A stretch of DNA of 33,054 nucleotides from JBBQWR01 sp038210495 (GCA_038210495.1 JBBQWR010000054.1:1-33054), one strand, 5' to 3'; positions 7,807 to 16,008 are shown, counted from the stretch's first letter. Notes: generated from the letters alone by a model not told the origin. Numbers and translations are program-made.

Positions 7807-8394
7807 TTACTGAAACTCTTCGAGTTCCGCTAGCACTTCGGCCACATGCCGGATCAGCTGCTGAGCGCGATTGATTCCGCCAACATCGAGCACGAAATAG
7901 AACGCCTTGTCGTGCTCGTCGAATTCGGCGCCTCCCGTATACCGAGTGTAAAGCGACTTCAGCTCCCCAATCGTCGGCATCAGCCGGCGAGACGCGGCAG
8001 GCGAGGTCTCGCTGCACGACGACATCGGCGGCTCACCGGCCGGCATTTCGATTGTGGCGTCCGAATCGGCGAAGAATTCCAGCTCTTCGACGGCATCCCT
8101 TGCATCCAGAGCGTCCTGCTCGCAATCGCCTAACTCCGGCCCGTCGAGCGGCTGGGAATCGAGCTGCTGGGAATCGAGGTTCGTCGCCCCGGTCAGTGCC
8201 GCGACAAGCTCGGCGGATGCATCCGAGGGCAGCACGATCACCGCTTCGGCGAGATCGTCGTCCGCGGCCAAACCGTCCGAAATCAAAAAAGAAGGGGGCG
8301 TGGCGCCGCGGCGTTTTGCGACCTTACGGCGAGTTTTCTTTTTCTTCGCTGCCGCCTCGCTTCGCCGCGTCGTCTTTGTTCGGCGTTTAACCAT
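7807..8394 (-). CDS. bipartite basic/acidic protein, unknown function
   Basis: A 195-residue protein. The first 30 residues are strongly basic (MVKRRTKTTRRSEAAAKKKK and on to KRR), suggesting nucleic-acid or ribosome contact. The middle (about 40-130) is acidic and low in complexity, with LDSQQLDSQPLD repeats. The last 60 residues look folded: IGELKSLYTRYTGGAEFDEH, then DKAFYFVLDVGGINRAQQLI. No family is recognised. It is the first gene of a compact minus-strand group and has no signal peptide. Confidence 0.6.
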   Translation of the reverse strand: MVKRRTKTTRRSEAAAKKKKTRRKVAKRRGATPPSFLISDGLAADDDLAEAVIVLPSDASAELVAALTGATNLDSQQLDSQPLDGPELGDCEQDALDARDAVEELEFFADSDATIEMPAGEPPMSSCSETSPAASRRLMPTIGELKSLYTRYTGGAEFDEHDKAFYFVLDVGGINRAQQLIRHVAEVLAELEEFQ

Positions 8395-8569
8395 AATTTG
8401 TTCTCGAGCCGTGTATCGTGGGAAATCGATTCGGTGAATCGGCCGGGGCGAATGAAGCCCTCATTGTACTTCCGAAGCGCGCGACGGCGACGCTGCCAGA
8501 GAAGGCCCTTCGCAAAAATGTCCGCTTGCTTCACAGCGCCGGCCCGTTATCGTTTAATGGGGATTCGTT

Positions 8570-8640
8570 TTAGAACTGCTTAACGATACGCCCGATGGCC
8601 GGGGAGAACCGTCGGGGACTGTCCCCTTCTCCCAGCCCGG
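8570..8640 (-). repeat. dispersed repeat, inverted copy of the unit at 8931-8974
   Basis: Reads TAGAACTGCTTAACG, then CCGGGGAGAACCGTCGGGGACTGTCCCC, and CTTCTCCCAG. It contains GGGGACTGTCCCC (8614-8626). Together with 8931-8974 it brackets the small membrane-protein gene as an inverted pair. Confidence 0.7.
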
Positions 8641-8670
8641 ATTTTGCCAAACCGTGAACTTCCAAGAGTC

Positions 8671-8892
8671 ATGCGCGAATATCAAGAGGTAGGCAATCGG
8701 TTGATTTACGCGATCGCCGCTGGCTTGCTCCTTTTCGGAATTTTGATGGCGATCGGGGCGGCGCGAGCCGGACGCAGTGACCTGTCGTCGATGATCTTGG
8801 CTTGCGTGTGGGTGTTCGACGCGCTGTGGCTATTGGGAGTGTTGGTGCGCCGCGCGCAATTGGCCAAGCAAAATGAACAGTCGGTCGATTGA
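8671..8892 (+). CDS. small two-helix membrane protein
   Basis: A 73-residue protein starting MREYQEVGNRLIYAIAAGLL. The TTG further upstream (8644) lies at the edge of the repeat and is not favoured. There are two transmembrane helices: about residues 10-29 (LIYAIAAGLLLFGILMAIGA) and about 39-59 (SMILACVWVFDALWLLGVLV), with a short basic/polar tail. No family is recognised. It sits between an inverted pair of dispersed repeats, so it may have been moved or simply trapped with them. Confidence 0.55.
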   Translation: MREYQEVGNRLIYAIAAGLLLFGILMAIGAARAGRSDLSSMILACVWVFDALWLLGVLVRRAQLAKQNEQSVD

Positions 8893-8930
8893 TCGGCCGA
8901 CGTTGGTCGAACCAGTCCGTTTTCGCGCCT

Positions 8931-8974
8931 GGGAGAAGGGAACAGTCCCCGGCGGTCTTGTGAGCAGTTCTAAG
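8931..8974 (+). repeat. GGACAGTCCCC-type dispersed repeat
   Basis: ACAGTCCCCGGCGGTCTTGT followed by GAGCAGTTCTAA matches 3504-3536 with two changes. It lies just upstream of the decarboxylase gene. Confidence 0.75.
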
Positions 8975-8991
8975 TCGAGAGGGTCTTGGCC

Positions 8992-10719
8992 ATGTCGCGA
9001 TTACCGGCCCGCGTACCGCCGAATGTCCCCGCGAATTCGCCGTCGGCGGTGTCCTCATCGGCGACCCATGGCGCCCCCGCGCCAGCCACTGGCATGTCGA
9101 TCGGCGGCTATCTGATTCGCCGCTTGCAGGATTACGGGATCGCCGACGTGTTTGGCATCCCGGGCGATTATATTCTGAGCTTCTATTACATGCTCAACGA
9201 GAGCCCGATCCGCGTGATCGGTTGCACCCGCGAGGATTGCGCCGGATTCGCCGCCGACGCCTACGCCCGGGTGAATGGGATGGGCGCCGTGTGCGTCACC
9301 TATTGCGTCGGCGGCTTAAGTCTATGTAACTCCATCGCCGGGGCTTATGCCGAGAAGTCGCCCGTGGTCGTCATCACCGGCTCGCCAGGAATGTGCGAGC
9401 GAATCAACAATCCGCTATTGCACCACAAGGTCAAGGATTTCCGCACGCAGGCCGAAGTGTTCGAGAAAATCTGCGTCGCCGGGACGGAGCTTACCGATCC
9501 CACGATCGCGTTTCGAGAGATCGATCGCGTGCTCGACACGGCCGCCCGAACGAAGCGGCCCGTATACATCGAATTGCCGCGCGACATGGTCAACGTAACG
9601 CCCGACGTCCCGTATCCGTTTCGCTCGACCGAGCCCGTCAGCGATTCGGAGACGTTGGCCGAAGCCGTCTCGGAAGCCGTAAATTGGATCAATCGCAGTC
9701 AGCGGGTCGTTATCGTGGCGGGCGTGGAGATTCACCGGTTTGGGCTGCAGGACGACGTCGTGGCCCTCGTGGAAGGCTCCCATATTCCCTTCGCCGCGAC
9801 GCTTCTTGGCAAAAGCGTTATCAGCGAGACCCATCCGCTCTACATAGGCCTGTACGAAGGCGCGATGGGCCGTGACGAGGTCACACGATTCGTCGAGGAA
9901 AGCGATTGCGTGATCTTGCTCGGCACGTTCATGACCGATCTGAATCTGGGCATTTTCACGGCGAATCTCAACCCGGGCAGTTGTATTTACGCCACGAGCG
10001 AGCAGCTTCGGATACACCATCACCACTTTCATGGCGTGCTGCTGCCCGATTTCATTCGCGCGTTGGCCGCCGCTCGTCCCACGCCGCCGCGGCGCAAGCT
10101 TCCGCCGCAGCCGCGGCGGCACAATGAGCAGTTCGAGCTCAAGCCCGACGCGCCGCTGACGATCACGCGGATGATGTCGCGGCTCAACGAATCGATCGAC
10201 GACGATACGGCGATCATCGCCGACGTGGGCGATTCGCTGTTCGCGGCGACCGAGCTTGTCGTCGGCGCGCGGACGACATTTCTTTCGCCGGCCTATTACA
10301 CATCGATGGGTTTCGCCGTGCCGGCGGCGCTGGGGGTGCAAGTGGCACGGCCCAACCTGCGCGTGATTGCCATCGTCGGCGACGGCGCGTTTCAAATGAC
10401 CTGCAACGAACTATCGACGATCGTTCGCGAACGCTTTCCGACGATCGTGATCGTGCTCGATAACAAAGGTTACGGCACCGAACGCGTGCTTCATGCCGGC
10501 GACTTCAACGACATCAATCCTTGGAAATATCACAAGCTGCCCGAGATTTTCGGCGGCGGCACGGGCTACGATGTGCGGACCGAAGGAGAATTTGACGCAG
10601 CGCTGCGAGCGGCGCTCGCCGACCGCACGGGCATGAGCCTGATTCAGGCCCATCTGGGGCTGGACGATCATAGCTCGGCGCTCGGTCGGTTGGCCGAGCG
10701 GCTGAGTAAGCACGTCTAG
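8992..10719 (+). CDS. thiamine-diphosphate decarboxylase (pyruvate/indolepyruvate type)
   Basis: A 575-residue enzyme with the three-domain layout of ThDP-dependent 2-oxo acid decarboxylases. The N-terminal pyrimidine-binding domain shows GIADVFGIPGDYILSFYYML and the catalytic Glu in TREDCAGFAADAYARVNG. The HH pair typical of pyruvate/indolepyruvate decarboxylases is present in NNPLLHHKVKDF. The middle domain runs about 190-350. The PP domain has the ThDP motif GDGAFQMTCNELSTIVRER, running on to VLDNKGYGTE. Expected reaction: 2-oxo acid to aldehyde plus CO2 in the cytosol. The start at ATG 8992 has GAGAGGG upstream; a later Met (9094) would remove a Pro/Ala/Ser-rich leader of 34 residues that has no counterpart in the family core. 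Substrate unknown. Confidence 0.85.
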   Translation: MSRLPARVPPNVPANSPSAVSSSATHGAPAPATGMSIGGYLIRRLQDYGIADVFGIPGDYILSFYYMLNESPIRVIGCTREDCAGFAADAYARVNGMGAVCVTYCVGGLSLCNSIAGAYAEKSPVVVITGSPGMCERINNPLLHHKVKDFRTQAEVFEKICVAGTELTDPTIAFREIDRVLDTAARTKRPVYIELPRDMVNVTPDVPYPFRSTEPVSDSETLAEAVSEAVNWINRSQRVVIVAGVEIHRFGLQDDVVALVEGSHIPFAATLLGKSVISETHPLYIGLYEGAMGRDEVTRFVEESDCVILLGTFMTDLNLGIFTANLNPGSCIYATSEQLRIHHHHFHGVLLPDFIRALAAARPTPPRRKLPPQPRRHNEQFELKPDAPLTITRMMSRLNESIDDDTAIIADVGDSLFAATELVVGARTTFLSPAYYTSMGFAVPAALGVQVARPNLRVIAIVGDGAFQMTCNELSTIVRERFPTIVIVLDNKGYGTERVLHAGDFNDINPWKYHKLPEIFGGGTGYDVRTEGEFDAALRAALADRTGMSLIQAHLGLDDHSSALGRLAERLSKHV

Positions 10720-10737
10720 CGCATGGTTCATGGAACC

Positions 10738-10795
10738 GAGCACGAAGTAAGCGCCGACAATGGCAAAATCACAGACCCGGCGCTTACTTCGTGCG
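10738..10795. repeat. palindromic dispersed repeat, possible bidirectional terminator
   Basis: CACGAAGTAAGCGCCG (10741-10756) pairs perfectly with CGGCGCTTACTTCGTG (10778-10793). There is no T tract. The arm sequence CGCTTACTTCGTGCGCGGCT recurs at 32125-32189, so this is a dispersed element. It lies between convergent genes and could end transcription from both. Confidence 0.75.
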
Positions 10796-10842
10796 CGGCT
10801 CTAGGCGACATTCATGTCGCGTTCTTCACGCTTCATGCTCTT

Positions 10843-11916
10843 TCACAGCACGGGCAAGCTGGGCATCGGCGGCCGCTGACGACTCTTGTCCGCCAGATTC
10901 TTCACGAGCCGGAAGCAGATCGCTTCGAGAAATGGCGCGGTCACAGGATCTTCGAAATTTCGCGGAGTTTGGCCATCGTCGCCGAATTGGCGAATCGAAA
11001 TATTGATCGGCACTTCGCCCAAGAATGGGATGTCGAGCTCCGTCGCCTTCCGCTTCGCGCCACCGCTACCGAAAATGTCGTACTTCTCGCCGCACTTGGG
11101 GCAGATGAAGTAGCTCATATTTTCGACCATGCCCAAAACGGGGATGTTGACCTTGCGAAACATGGCGATGGCCTTCACCGCGTCCAACAGGGCCACGTCT
11201 TGCGGCGTGCAGACGACCACGGCGCCGGTGAGCGGCAACATCTGCGAGAGCGTGAGCGCGATGTCGCCCGTGCCCGGCGGCATGTCGATGATTAAATAAT
11301 CCAGATCGCCCCAGGCCGTGTCGCGGAGCAATTGCGTAATCGCGCCGTGCAGCATCGGCCCGCGCCACACGACCGCTTCGCCGGCCGGCACGAGAAAGCC
11401 CATCGACATGACCTTCAGCCCGGCTGCCTCGACCGGGGCGAGCCGCTTGTCGATCACTTCGGGCTTTTGATCCACGCCCAGCAGATGCGGAATGCTGGGG
11501 CCATATACATCGGCGTCCATCAGTCCCACGCGGGCGCCGCTGCGTCTCAGGCCCAGCGCGATCGACGCGGCGATCGTGCTCTTGCCGACGCCACCTTTGC
11601 CCGAGCCGACGGCGATCACGCTCTTAGCCGTCAAACCGATCTGGCCAAGCTTGGGCGCGGGCGTGGTGTGCGACGCGAGCTCGACCTGCACGTCTTTCAA
11701 TTGTGGGAACCGGTTGCGGAGCAGCTCGATCAGATCGGCCTGCGTCGCTTTCGCCACGGGCGCCGAGTGCGTCGACAGCGACAAGGTGAGCTTCACGGCG
11801 TCGCCGGTGACTACCAAGTCGCGAACTTGATCGTTTTGCAAAACGCCCCGGCCCGTCTCCGGGTCTTTGAACTCGTTGAGCGCCGCGCGAACGTCGGTTT
11901 CACCAATTGTGGTCAT
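10843..11916 (-). CDS. mrp: Mrp/ApbC-type Fe-S cluster carrier ATPase
   Basis: A 357-residue cytosolic P-loop ATPase of the Mrp/Nbp35 family that carries Fe-S clusters to apoproteins. The N-terminal MIP18/DUF59 domain covers about 5-85 (VRAALNEFKDPETGRGVLQN). The deviant Walker A GKGGVGKS is at 106-113, MDADVYGPS at about 133-141, DYLIIDMPPGTGD at about 206-218, and the bridging CPKC motif at C272/C275. Length and order match full-length Mrp. The start at 11916 has a GAGAGAAG site. Monocistronic, convergent with the decarboxylase gene. Confidence 0.92.
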   Translation of the reverse strand: MTTIGETDVRAALNEFKDPETGRGVLQNDQVRDLVVTGDAVKLTLSLSTHSAPVAKATQADLIELLRNRFPQLKDVQVELASHTTPAPKLGQIGLTAKSVIAVGSGKGGVGKSTIAASIALGLRRSGARVGLMDADVYGPSIPHLLGVDQKPEVIDKRLAPVEAAGLKVMSMGFLVPAGEAVVWRGPMLHGAITQLLRDTAWGDLDYLIIDMPPGTGDIALTLSQMLPLTGAVVVCTPQDVALLDAVKAIAMFRKVNIPVLGMVENMSYFICPKCGEKYDIFGSGGAKRKATELDIPFLGEVPINISIRQFGDDGQTPRNFEDPVTAPFLEAICFRLVKNLADKSRQRPPMPSLPVL

Positions 11917-11948
11917 CGTCTTCTCTCTCGTTATGAAGGAAGGAGAGA

Positions 11949-12106
11949 ACCACGAAGGCGCGAAGACACGACGAATGAAAAGAATAGACGAGATTTACAG
12001 GATTTTCAGGATTGAAAATGCGGCAAAGCCACACGAAAGAAAAATCCTGTCAATCATGTTAATCCTGTCTATTTGGATTTGTTTCGTGTCTTCGCGCCTT
12101 CGTGGT
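11949..12106. repeat. inverted-repeat element (MITE-like)
   Basis: Perfect 23-bp terminal inverted repeats (ACCACGAAGGCGCGAAGACA, continuing CGA, at 11949-11971; inverse at 12084-12106) enclose about 110 bases with internal ACAGGATT/AATCCTGT motifs. There is no coding capacity. The right arm supplies the last codons and stop of the gene 12069-12626. Confidence 0.85.
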
Positions 12107-12626
12107 CCATCCCATTTTCTCGATTTACCAATTCTGTCCACGGCAGACTGCTGAAAATCTGATCGGCGTCGTTATTTGACGCGCCGCGGAGGTCGGCTTG
12201 CTTTGCAATGCGTAGCGCGACCAACTCACAGACATCGGCCAGGCATCGCGGCGAGTCGGTCACGCACACCGCCCCTGCCTCGCGAATCATGCCACTGTAA
12301 GCGGCCAATCCCCGGGCCGCCACCGCAAACGCAATTGCGCTCGAGAATTCCCGCTCTAGCCGCAACAGCGCCTTTGCGAATTGCTTGACGTTGGCCATCG
12401 TGACTTCGAGGGCAATCGTCCCCGTCGGTTGCTCGCGCAGCGCAGGCCACAAATCATCCATCGATCGCAGTTCGGTGATCCGAACCACGTCGAGGAGCGT
12501 GGCGCCGCCAAAATCTCCAGGCTTCAGTCGCCTCTCGCCCAGCGCCAACCGCAGCGCCGCTGCCCACTGCCCGTCGCGTTCGACGACAACAAGCGGGGCC
12601 TTCGCTATTTGTAACAGGCTATTCAT
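12069..12626 (-). CDS. conserved-context protein coupled to the AAA+ regulator, unknown function
   Basis: A 185-residue protein starting MNSLLQIAKAPLVVVERDG at 12626. The ATGA overlap with the regulator upstream implies translational coupling. The pattern of hydrophobic strands and helices (LVVVERDGQWAAALRLALG, LLDVVRITELRSMDDLWPAL, TGTIALEVTMANVKQFAKAL, AGAVCVTDSPRCLADVCELV) suggests an alpha/beta fold like a receiver domain, but the phospho-acceptor signature is absent. The last dozen residues (GMDHEGAKTRNKSK) come from an inverted-repeat element, so the native C-terminus has been replaced. No family is recognised. A partner or effector of the upstream regulator is an inference. Confidence 0.65.
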   Translation of the reverse strand: MNSLLQIAKAPLVVVERDGQWAAALRLALGERRLKPGDFGGATLLDVVRITELRSMDDLWPALREQPTGTIALEVTMANVKQFAKALLRLEREFSSAIAFAVAARGLAAYSGMIREAGAVCVTDSPRCLADVCELVALRIAKQADLRGASNNDADQIFSSLPWTELVNRENGMDHEGAKTRNKSK

Positions 12627-14005
12627 TCCGGCTTTTCCAATCCAAGCTGAACCATCCGGCGATACAGCCGCGGCCGAGTGAGACTCAGTAGCTTGGCGGC
12701 CTTGGTTTTGTTGCCCCTTGCCATTCGCATTGCTCGTTGGATTAGCTCGACCTCGATTTTCGCCAATACGCGATCGAGTTCGATGGGCTCGATCGTCTTG
12801 CGCGGCTGTCGTTGAGCGGCCGCCGACAGATAAATTCGCTTCGGCAGATCGCTCGACGCGACATAGGCGCCTTCCGCTATCGCATGGGCCTCGCGAACCA
12901 GTTCGCCAAGCTCGTCGATATTGCCCGGCCACGAATAGGCGGCAAGTCGATCGAGGGCCTCGGGCGAAAAACCGCCGAGCTGCTTTTCTTCTCGTGCGTT
13001 CATTTCTTCGAGAAACATCTGGGCGAGCAGTGGGATGTCCTCGCGGCGCTGGGCCAGTGGCGGTAGATGAATAACGATCGTCGATAGAGCCGCGGCCAGG
13101 TCGGCGCGAAATTCACCGCGCGGAACTGCTGTGTCGAGTGGCGCCTGCGCCGTCGAAACAATTTTGAACGGCCATGAATCTCCGATCAGCCGTCGGGCGA
13201 ACTCGGCCTGTGCTTCTTTCGGCAAGTCTTGCACGTCGCCGAGCAGCAGCGTGGCGCCGGACCGACTGACCGTCGCGTCTTGACTCGACTGAAGCGCCGC
13301 GAGCGCTGCGCTAAGCATTTCGCCGCCCAGCGTAAAACACGACAGCGGAAACAAACCGCCGGGCAAACTCGCGGCGACGCCATAATGAATAGCTCGAGCC
13401 ACATGCTGTCGACCGCTCCCGGGCGGCCCGACGACGAGCACGCTTGCCGAATTACCGATCGCGAGTTGAATTTGAGTTCTCGCGCGGGTAATGGCCGGGC
13501 TGATCCCCAGCAATCGGTCCATTTGCCAATGAGTCCGCAACTGCTGATGTATGTCCTGCAAGCGAGCATGCAATAATTCCGCCTCGGCTACGTCGGGCGA
13601 CGATGGCTGAACCGTCTCACCTGAAGCAAGATCGTGCAAGTCGACGATCGCGAGGATGGACGACCAACTCTCGACGTCATCGGGCAGCGGAATAAATTCG
13701 GCTCGTCGCCGGGCCGGTTGCCCGTCGTCGCCAATGCAACTAACGGCTGCGAATAACCGCGTCCCGGCGAACACTTCAGGCGGCGGACATAGTCCGGCGA
13801 CCTTGGCATCGAGGGACTCCACCGCTGAGCTGGAATGGTACGACGACGTTCGGCCGATCAGATCTGACAACTCAACGCCAAGCCACCGGCAAGTTGCTGA
13901 ATTGGCAAACACGACCTGCCGCCGATCGCTCAGAACGTAGACCGGAGCGATGACACCAGCGAGATGCCTCGCCAAATCGGCCGACAAGGTGCGCATCGAC
14001 GGCAT
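12623..14005 (-). CDS. PAS/AAA+/Fis-type transcription regulator with degenerate ATPase motifs
   Basis: A 460-residue protein with the layout of sigma-54 activators: PAS-like sensor (about 10-125, VYVLSDRRQVVFANSATCRW), AAA+ domain (about 165-395) and Fis-type helix-turn-helix (about 415-458, MARGNKTKAAKLLSLTRPRL). The ATPase is degenerate. The Walker A is GPPGSGRQ (193-200) with Arg instead of Lys, the Walker B is LLLGDV without the DE pair, and the GAFTGA loop is missing (FPLSCFTLGGEM there). Sensor/arginine residues (LPPLAQRREDIPLLA) and YSWPGNIDEL are kept. It is unlikely to remodel sigma-54 polymerase and may bind DNA as a plain activator or repressor. It is divergent from the BMC operon, sharing the intergenic region 14006-14352. 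Confidence 0.85.
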   Translation of the reverse strand: MPSMRTLSADLARHLAGVIAPVYVLSDRRQVVFANSATCRWLGVELSDLIGRTSSYHSSSAVESLDAKVAGLCPPPEVFAGTRLFAAVSCIGDDGQPARRRAEFIPLPDDVESWSSILAIVDLHDLASGETVQPSSPDVAEAELLHARLQDIHQQLRTHWQMDRLLGISPAITRARTQIQLAIGNSASVLVVGPPGSGRQHVARAIHYGVAASLPGGLFPLSCFTLGGEMLSAALAALQSSQDATVSRSGATLLLGDVQDLPKEAQAEFARRLIGDSWPFKIVSTAQAPLDTAVPRGEFRADLAAALSTIVIHLPPLAQRREDIPLLAQMFLEEMNAREEKQLGGFSPEALDRLAAYSWPGNIDELGELVREAHAIAEGAYVASSDLPKRIYLSAAAQRQPRKTIEPIELDRVLAKIEVELIQRAMRMARGNKTKAAKLLSLTRPRLYRRMVQLGLEKPE

Positions 14006-14232
14006 TGGATACGGAGGCTGTAATCTAGAACGGCGTTTTTAAGTCGAGAGAGCCCATACCAAGCCTTCAGACTACTTCACCGCTAACTTGAGCGATAGCA
14101 GGTCGCTAAGATGTGGCCTCCGCGCGATTGCCATACGATGGATTTCGAGCAAGGAATAATTCCAAAATACGTAAGTTGCTCACTTTATGGCAGATGATTC
14201 CCCCGATCCATTGGCCAAAAAAGACGCCGTAA

Positions 14233-14328
14233 TTGACATTTTTGGGATAAATCTATCATAAATACGAAAGATTTATTGCAAATATTCTTGCATAAGGCGT
14301 CATTCTTGACATAATAGTCAGAGTCAGT
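14233..14328 (+). promoter_or_regulatory. AT-rich promoter/operator region of the BMC operon
   Basis: A distinctly AT-rich stretch in a GC-rich region. The best promoter is TTGCAT (14288-14293), a 16-base spacer, and CATAAT (14310-14315). A second possible -35, TTGACA (14233-14238), is followed 17 bases later by TCATAA (14256). Two imperfect palindromes are candidate operators: GCAAATATTCTTGC (14278-14291, overlapping the first -35) and TAAATCT with AGATTTA (14248-14254 and 14269-14275). The DeoR-type gene just downstream is the natural binder. Prediction by eye. Confidence 0.5.
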
Positions 14329-14352
14329 GCGCGAATTTTGGAGAATCCTGCC

Positions 14353-15126
14353 GTGCCTGTGGCTGAAAAACGCCGTTCACGGCTGCTCGAATTGGTCCGA
14401 AACCACGGGTTTATCGCCCTGCCCGAGTTGGCGGACGAACTCCGTGTCTCGGAATCCACCATTCGCCGCGACCTCGATCAATTGGAACTGGCGGGCACAG
14501 CCAAACGGACCCACGGCGGGGTGTTTTATACCGGTAGTTCCCCCAAACTGCCTCACTTCGACGAACGACAGCCGGCCCAATGGGACAAAAAACGAGCCAT
14601 TGCCAAGCGGGCCGCCGAACTGATCATCGACGGCGATACGCTCTTGCTCGATGGCGGCACCACGGCTTACGAAGTCGCCCGATTGTTGGTGGGCCGGCCG
14701 CTGCAGATCGTCACCAACTCGCTGCCGGTCGCCAACCTGTTTGCCTCCAGTTCGAATTCGGATCTTGTGCTGCTGGGGGGCTATGTCTATCCGCGGTCGG
14801 GCGTGTCGCTCGGTCCTCACGCCAACGAAATGCTCTCGCGGCTCAATGTCCGCAAAACGATTTTGAGCGTGGCTGGGATCAACGAGCGGGGCTTTTACAA
14901 CAGCAATCTGCTACTGGTCGAGACCGAACGGGCCATGATGCGGGCGGCCGAAGAAGTGATCGTCGTGGCCGACAGCACCAAGTTCGGTCATCAAAGTTTA
15001 TCCCACTTGGCGCCGCTCGACGCCGTGCAATCACTGGTCGTCGATCACGAAATTGCGCCGCAGTGGCAACAGCGAGTGACTGCGGCCGGCGTGAAACTGA
15101 TCATCGCGGAGCCGAACAGCGAATGA
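14353..15126 (+). CDS. DeoR-family transcriptional regulator of the BMC operon
   Basis: A 257-residue sugar-responsive repressor. The N-terminal DeoR helix-turn-helix is clear (RRSRLLELVRNHGFIALPEL, ADELRVSESTIRRDLDQLEL, then RTHGG). The C-terminal DeoRC domain, an isomerase-like sugar-phosphate sensor, has LLLDGGTTAYEVARLLVG, IVTNSLPVANLF, LLGGYVYPRSGVSLGP and VVADSTKFGHQSL. GTG 14353 is preferred as start because GGAG lies nine bases upstream; the in-frame TTG at 14338 lacks this. It is the first gene of the BMC cluster and is expected to respond to a phosphorylated sugar or aldolase substrate. Effector unknown. Confidence 0.9.
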   Translation: MPVAEKRRSRLLELVRNHGFIALPELADELRVSESTIRRDLDQLELAGTAKRTHGGVFYTGSSPKLPHFDERQPAQWDKKRAIAKRAAELIIDGDTLLLDGGTTAYEVARLLVGRPLQIVTNSLPVANLFASSSNSDLVLLGGYVYPRSGVSLGPHANEMLSRLNVRKTILSVAGINERGFYNSNLLLVETERAMMRAAEEVIVVADSTKFGHQSLSHLAPLDAVQSLVVDHEIAPQWQQRVTAAGVKLIIAEPNSE

Positions 15127-15139
15127 CGCCTGTCGAGCG

Positions 15140-15155
15140 GGGGGCGTAAGCCCCC
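15140..15155 (+). repeat. GC hairpin with GTAA tetraloop
   Basis: GGGGGC-GTAA-GCCCCC, a 6-bp stem closed by a GNRA tetraloop, in the gap between the regulator and pduL. No T tract follows. It could stabilise or partly attenuate the transcript. Confidence 0.55.
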
Positions 15156-15207
15156 TGTCCTGCCGTTAAAACAACCAAGCACCAACTCAAAGCAATCAGT
15201 AGAAAAG

Positions 15208-15870
15208 ATGTCGACAGCCACCCTAGATCGAAACACCGTCGAGCGGATCGTCCGCGAAATCGTGCTCGGCAAAGCCTCGGCGCCGCCGGGCACGCCTCAC
15301 TTGGTGGTCAGCATTTCGGCGCGACATTGCCATTTGACGGACCAAGATGTCGAGACGCTGTTCGGCGCGGGGCGCAAGTTGACGCCGCAAAAGCCCCTCT
15401 ATCAAGATGGCTTCTTCGCGGCGGAAGAGACCGTGATGGTCGTGGGTCCCCGCCGGCGAATGCTGCCAGCCGTTCGCGTGCTCGGTCCAACACGTCCAAT
15501 GAGCCAAGTTGAGCTTGCGTTCACCGATGGGATTTCGATGGGCATCGATCTGCCGGTTCGCGCCAGCGGAAATATCCAAGGCACGCCCGGTTGCGTGCTG
15601 GTCGGCCCGGCCGGCGTGGTCGAACTCGAAGAGGGCGTGATCCGCGCCGAGCGGCATGTACACATGAATCGAGAGCATGCCGCGTTTTACGGCGTCAAGA
15701 ATGGCGACCGGATGAGCCTGCGGGTCGTGTCGTCTTGCAGCGTCGTGTTTAACGATCTGTTGGTTCGCGCCGACGCCACGAGCAAACTTGAAGTGCACTT
15801 GGATACCGACGAAGGGAACGCAGCCGATTTGGATCACGCCCAAAAAGTCGAGTTGATCTTTCAAACGTGA
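15208..15870 (+). CDS. pduL: BMC phosphotransacylase PduL
   Basis: A 220-residue PduL-type phosphate acyltransferase that converts acyl-CoA plus phosphate to acyl phosphate plus CoA inside the BMC, recycling CoA for the aldehyde dehydrogenase. An N-terminal amphipathic encapsulation helix is visible (about 6-20, LDRNTVERIVREIVLG), followed by a short linker. The two-barrel catalytic region contains the metal-binding ISARHCHL (H40, H42) and ERHVHMNREH (H150, H152, H157). VGPRRRMLPAVRVLGPTRP with its Arg residues fits phosphate/CoA binding, and DLDHAQ near the C-terminus is another family His. Length matches family members with an N-terminal tag. The likely substrate in this locus is lactyl-CoA, by analogy with PV BMCs. 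Confidence 0.95.
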   Translation: MSTATLDRNTVERIVREIVLGKASAPPGTPHLVVSISARHCHLTDQDVETLFGAGRKLTPQKPLYQDGFFAAEETVMVVGPRRRMLPAVRVLGPTRPMSQVELAFTDGISMGIDLPVRASGNIQGTPGCVLVGPAGVVELEEGVIRAERHVHMNREHAAFYGVKNGDRMSLRVVSSCSVVFNDLLVRADATSKLEVHLDTDEGNAADLDHAQKVELIFQT

Positions 15871-15926
15871 CGACCCCGATTGGCCGTGGTCGCTTGCGAT
15901 GGGTTTTTTTGCGACTGATCGAGAGC

Positions 15927-15942
15927 GCGTCGCGAGCGACGC
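15927..15942 (+). repeat. GC hairpin in the pduL-BMC-H gap
   Basis: GCGTCG-CGAG-CGACGC, a perfect 6-bp stem 14 bases before an ATTTTTATT stretch. It could be a weak attenuator or processing hairpin between enzyme and shell genes. Confidence 0.45.
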
Positions 15943-16008
15943 GGCGATGACGAATTTTTATTGATTTATCCCCCCCAACCCCCTTTTTTTCACCGGAGTA
16001 TTTCCAGT

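Noticed and set aside
9415..10395. Minus-strand frame of 326 codons inside the decarboxylase
   Set aside because: Antisense shadow; the plus-strand frame has all ThDP motifs.
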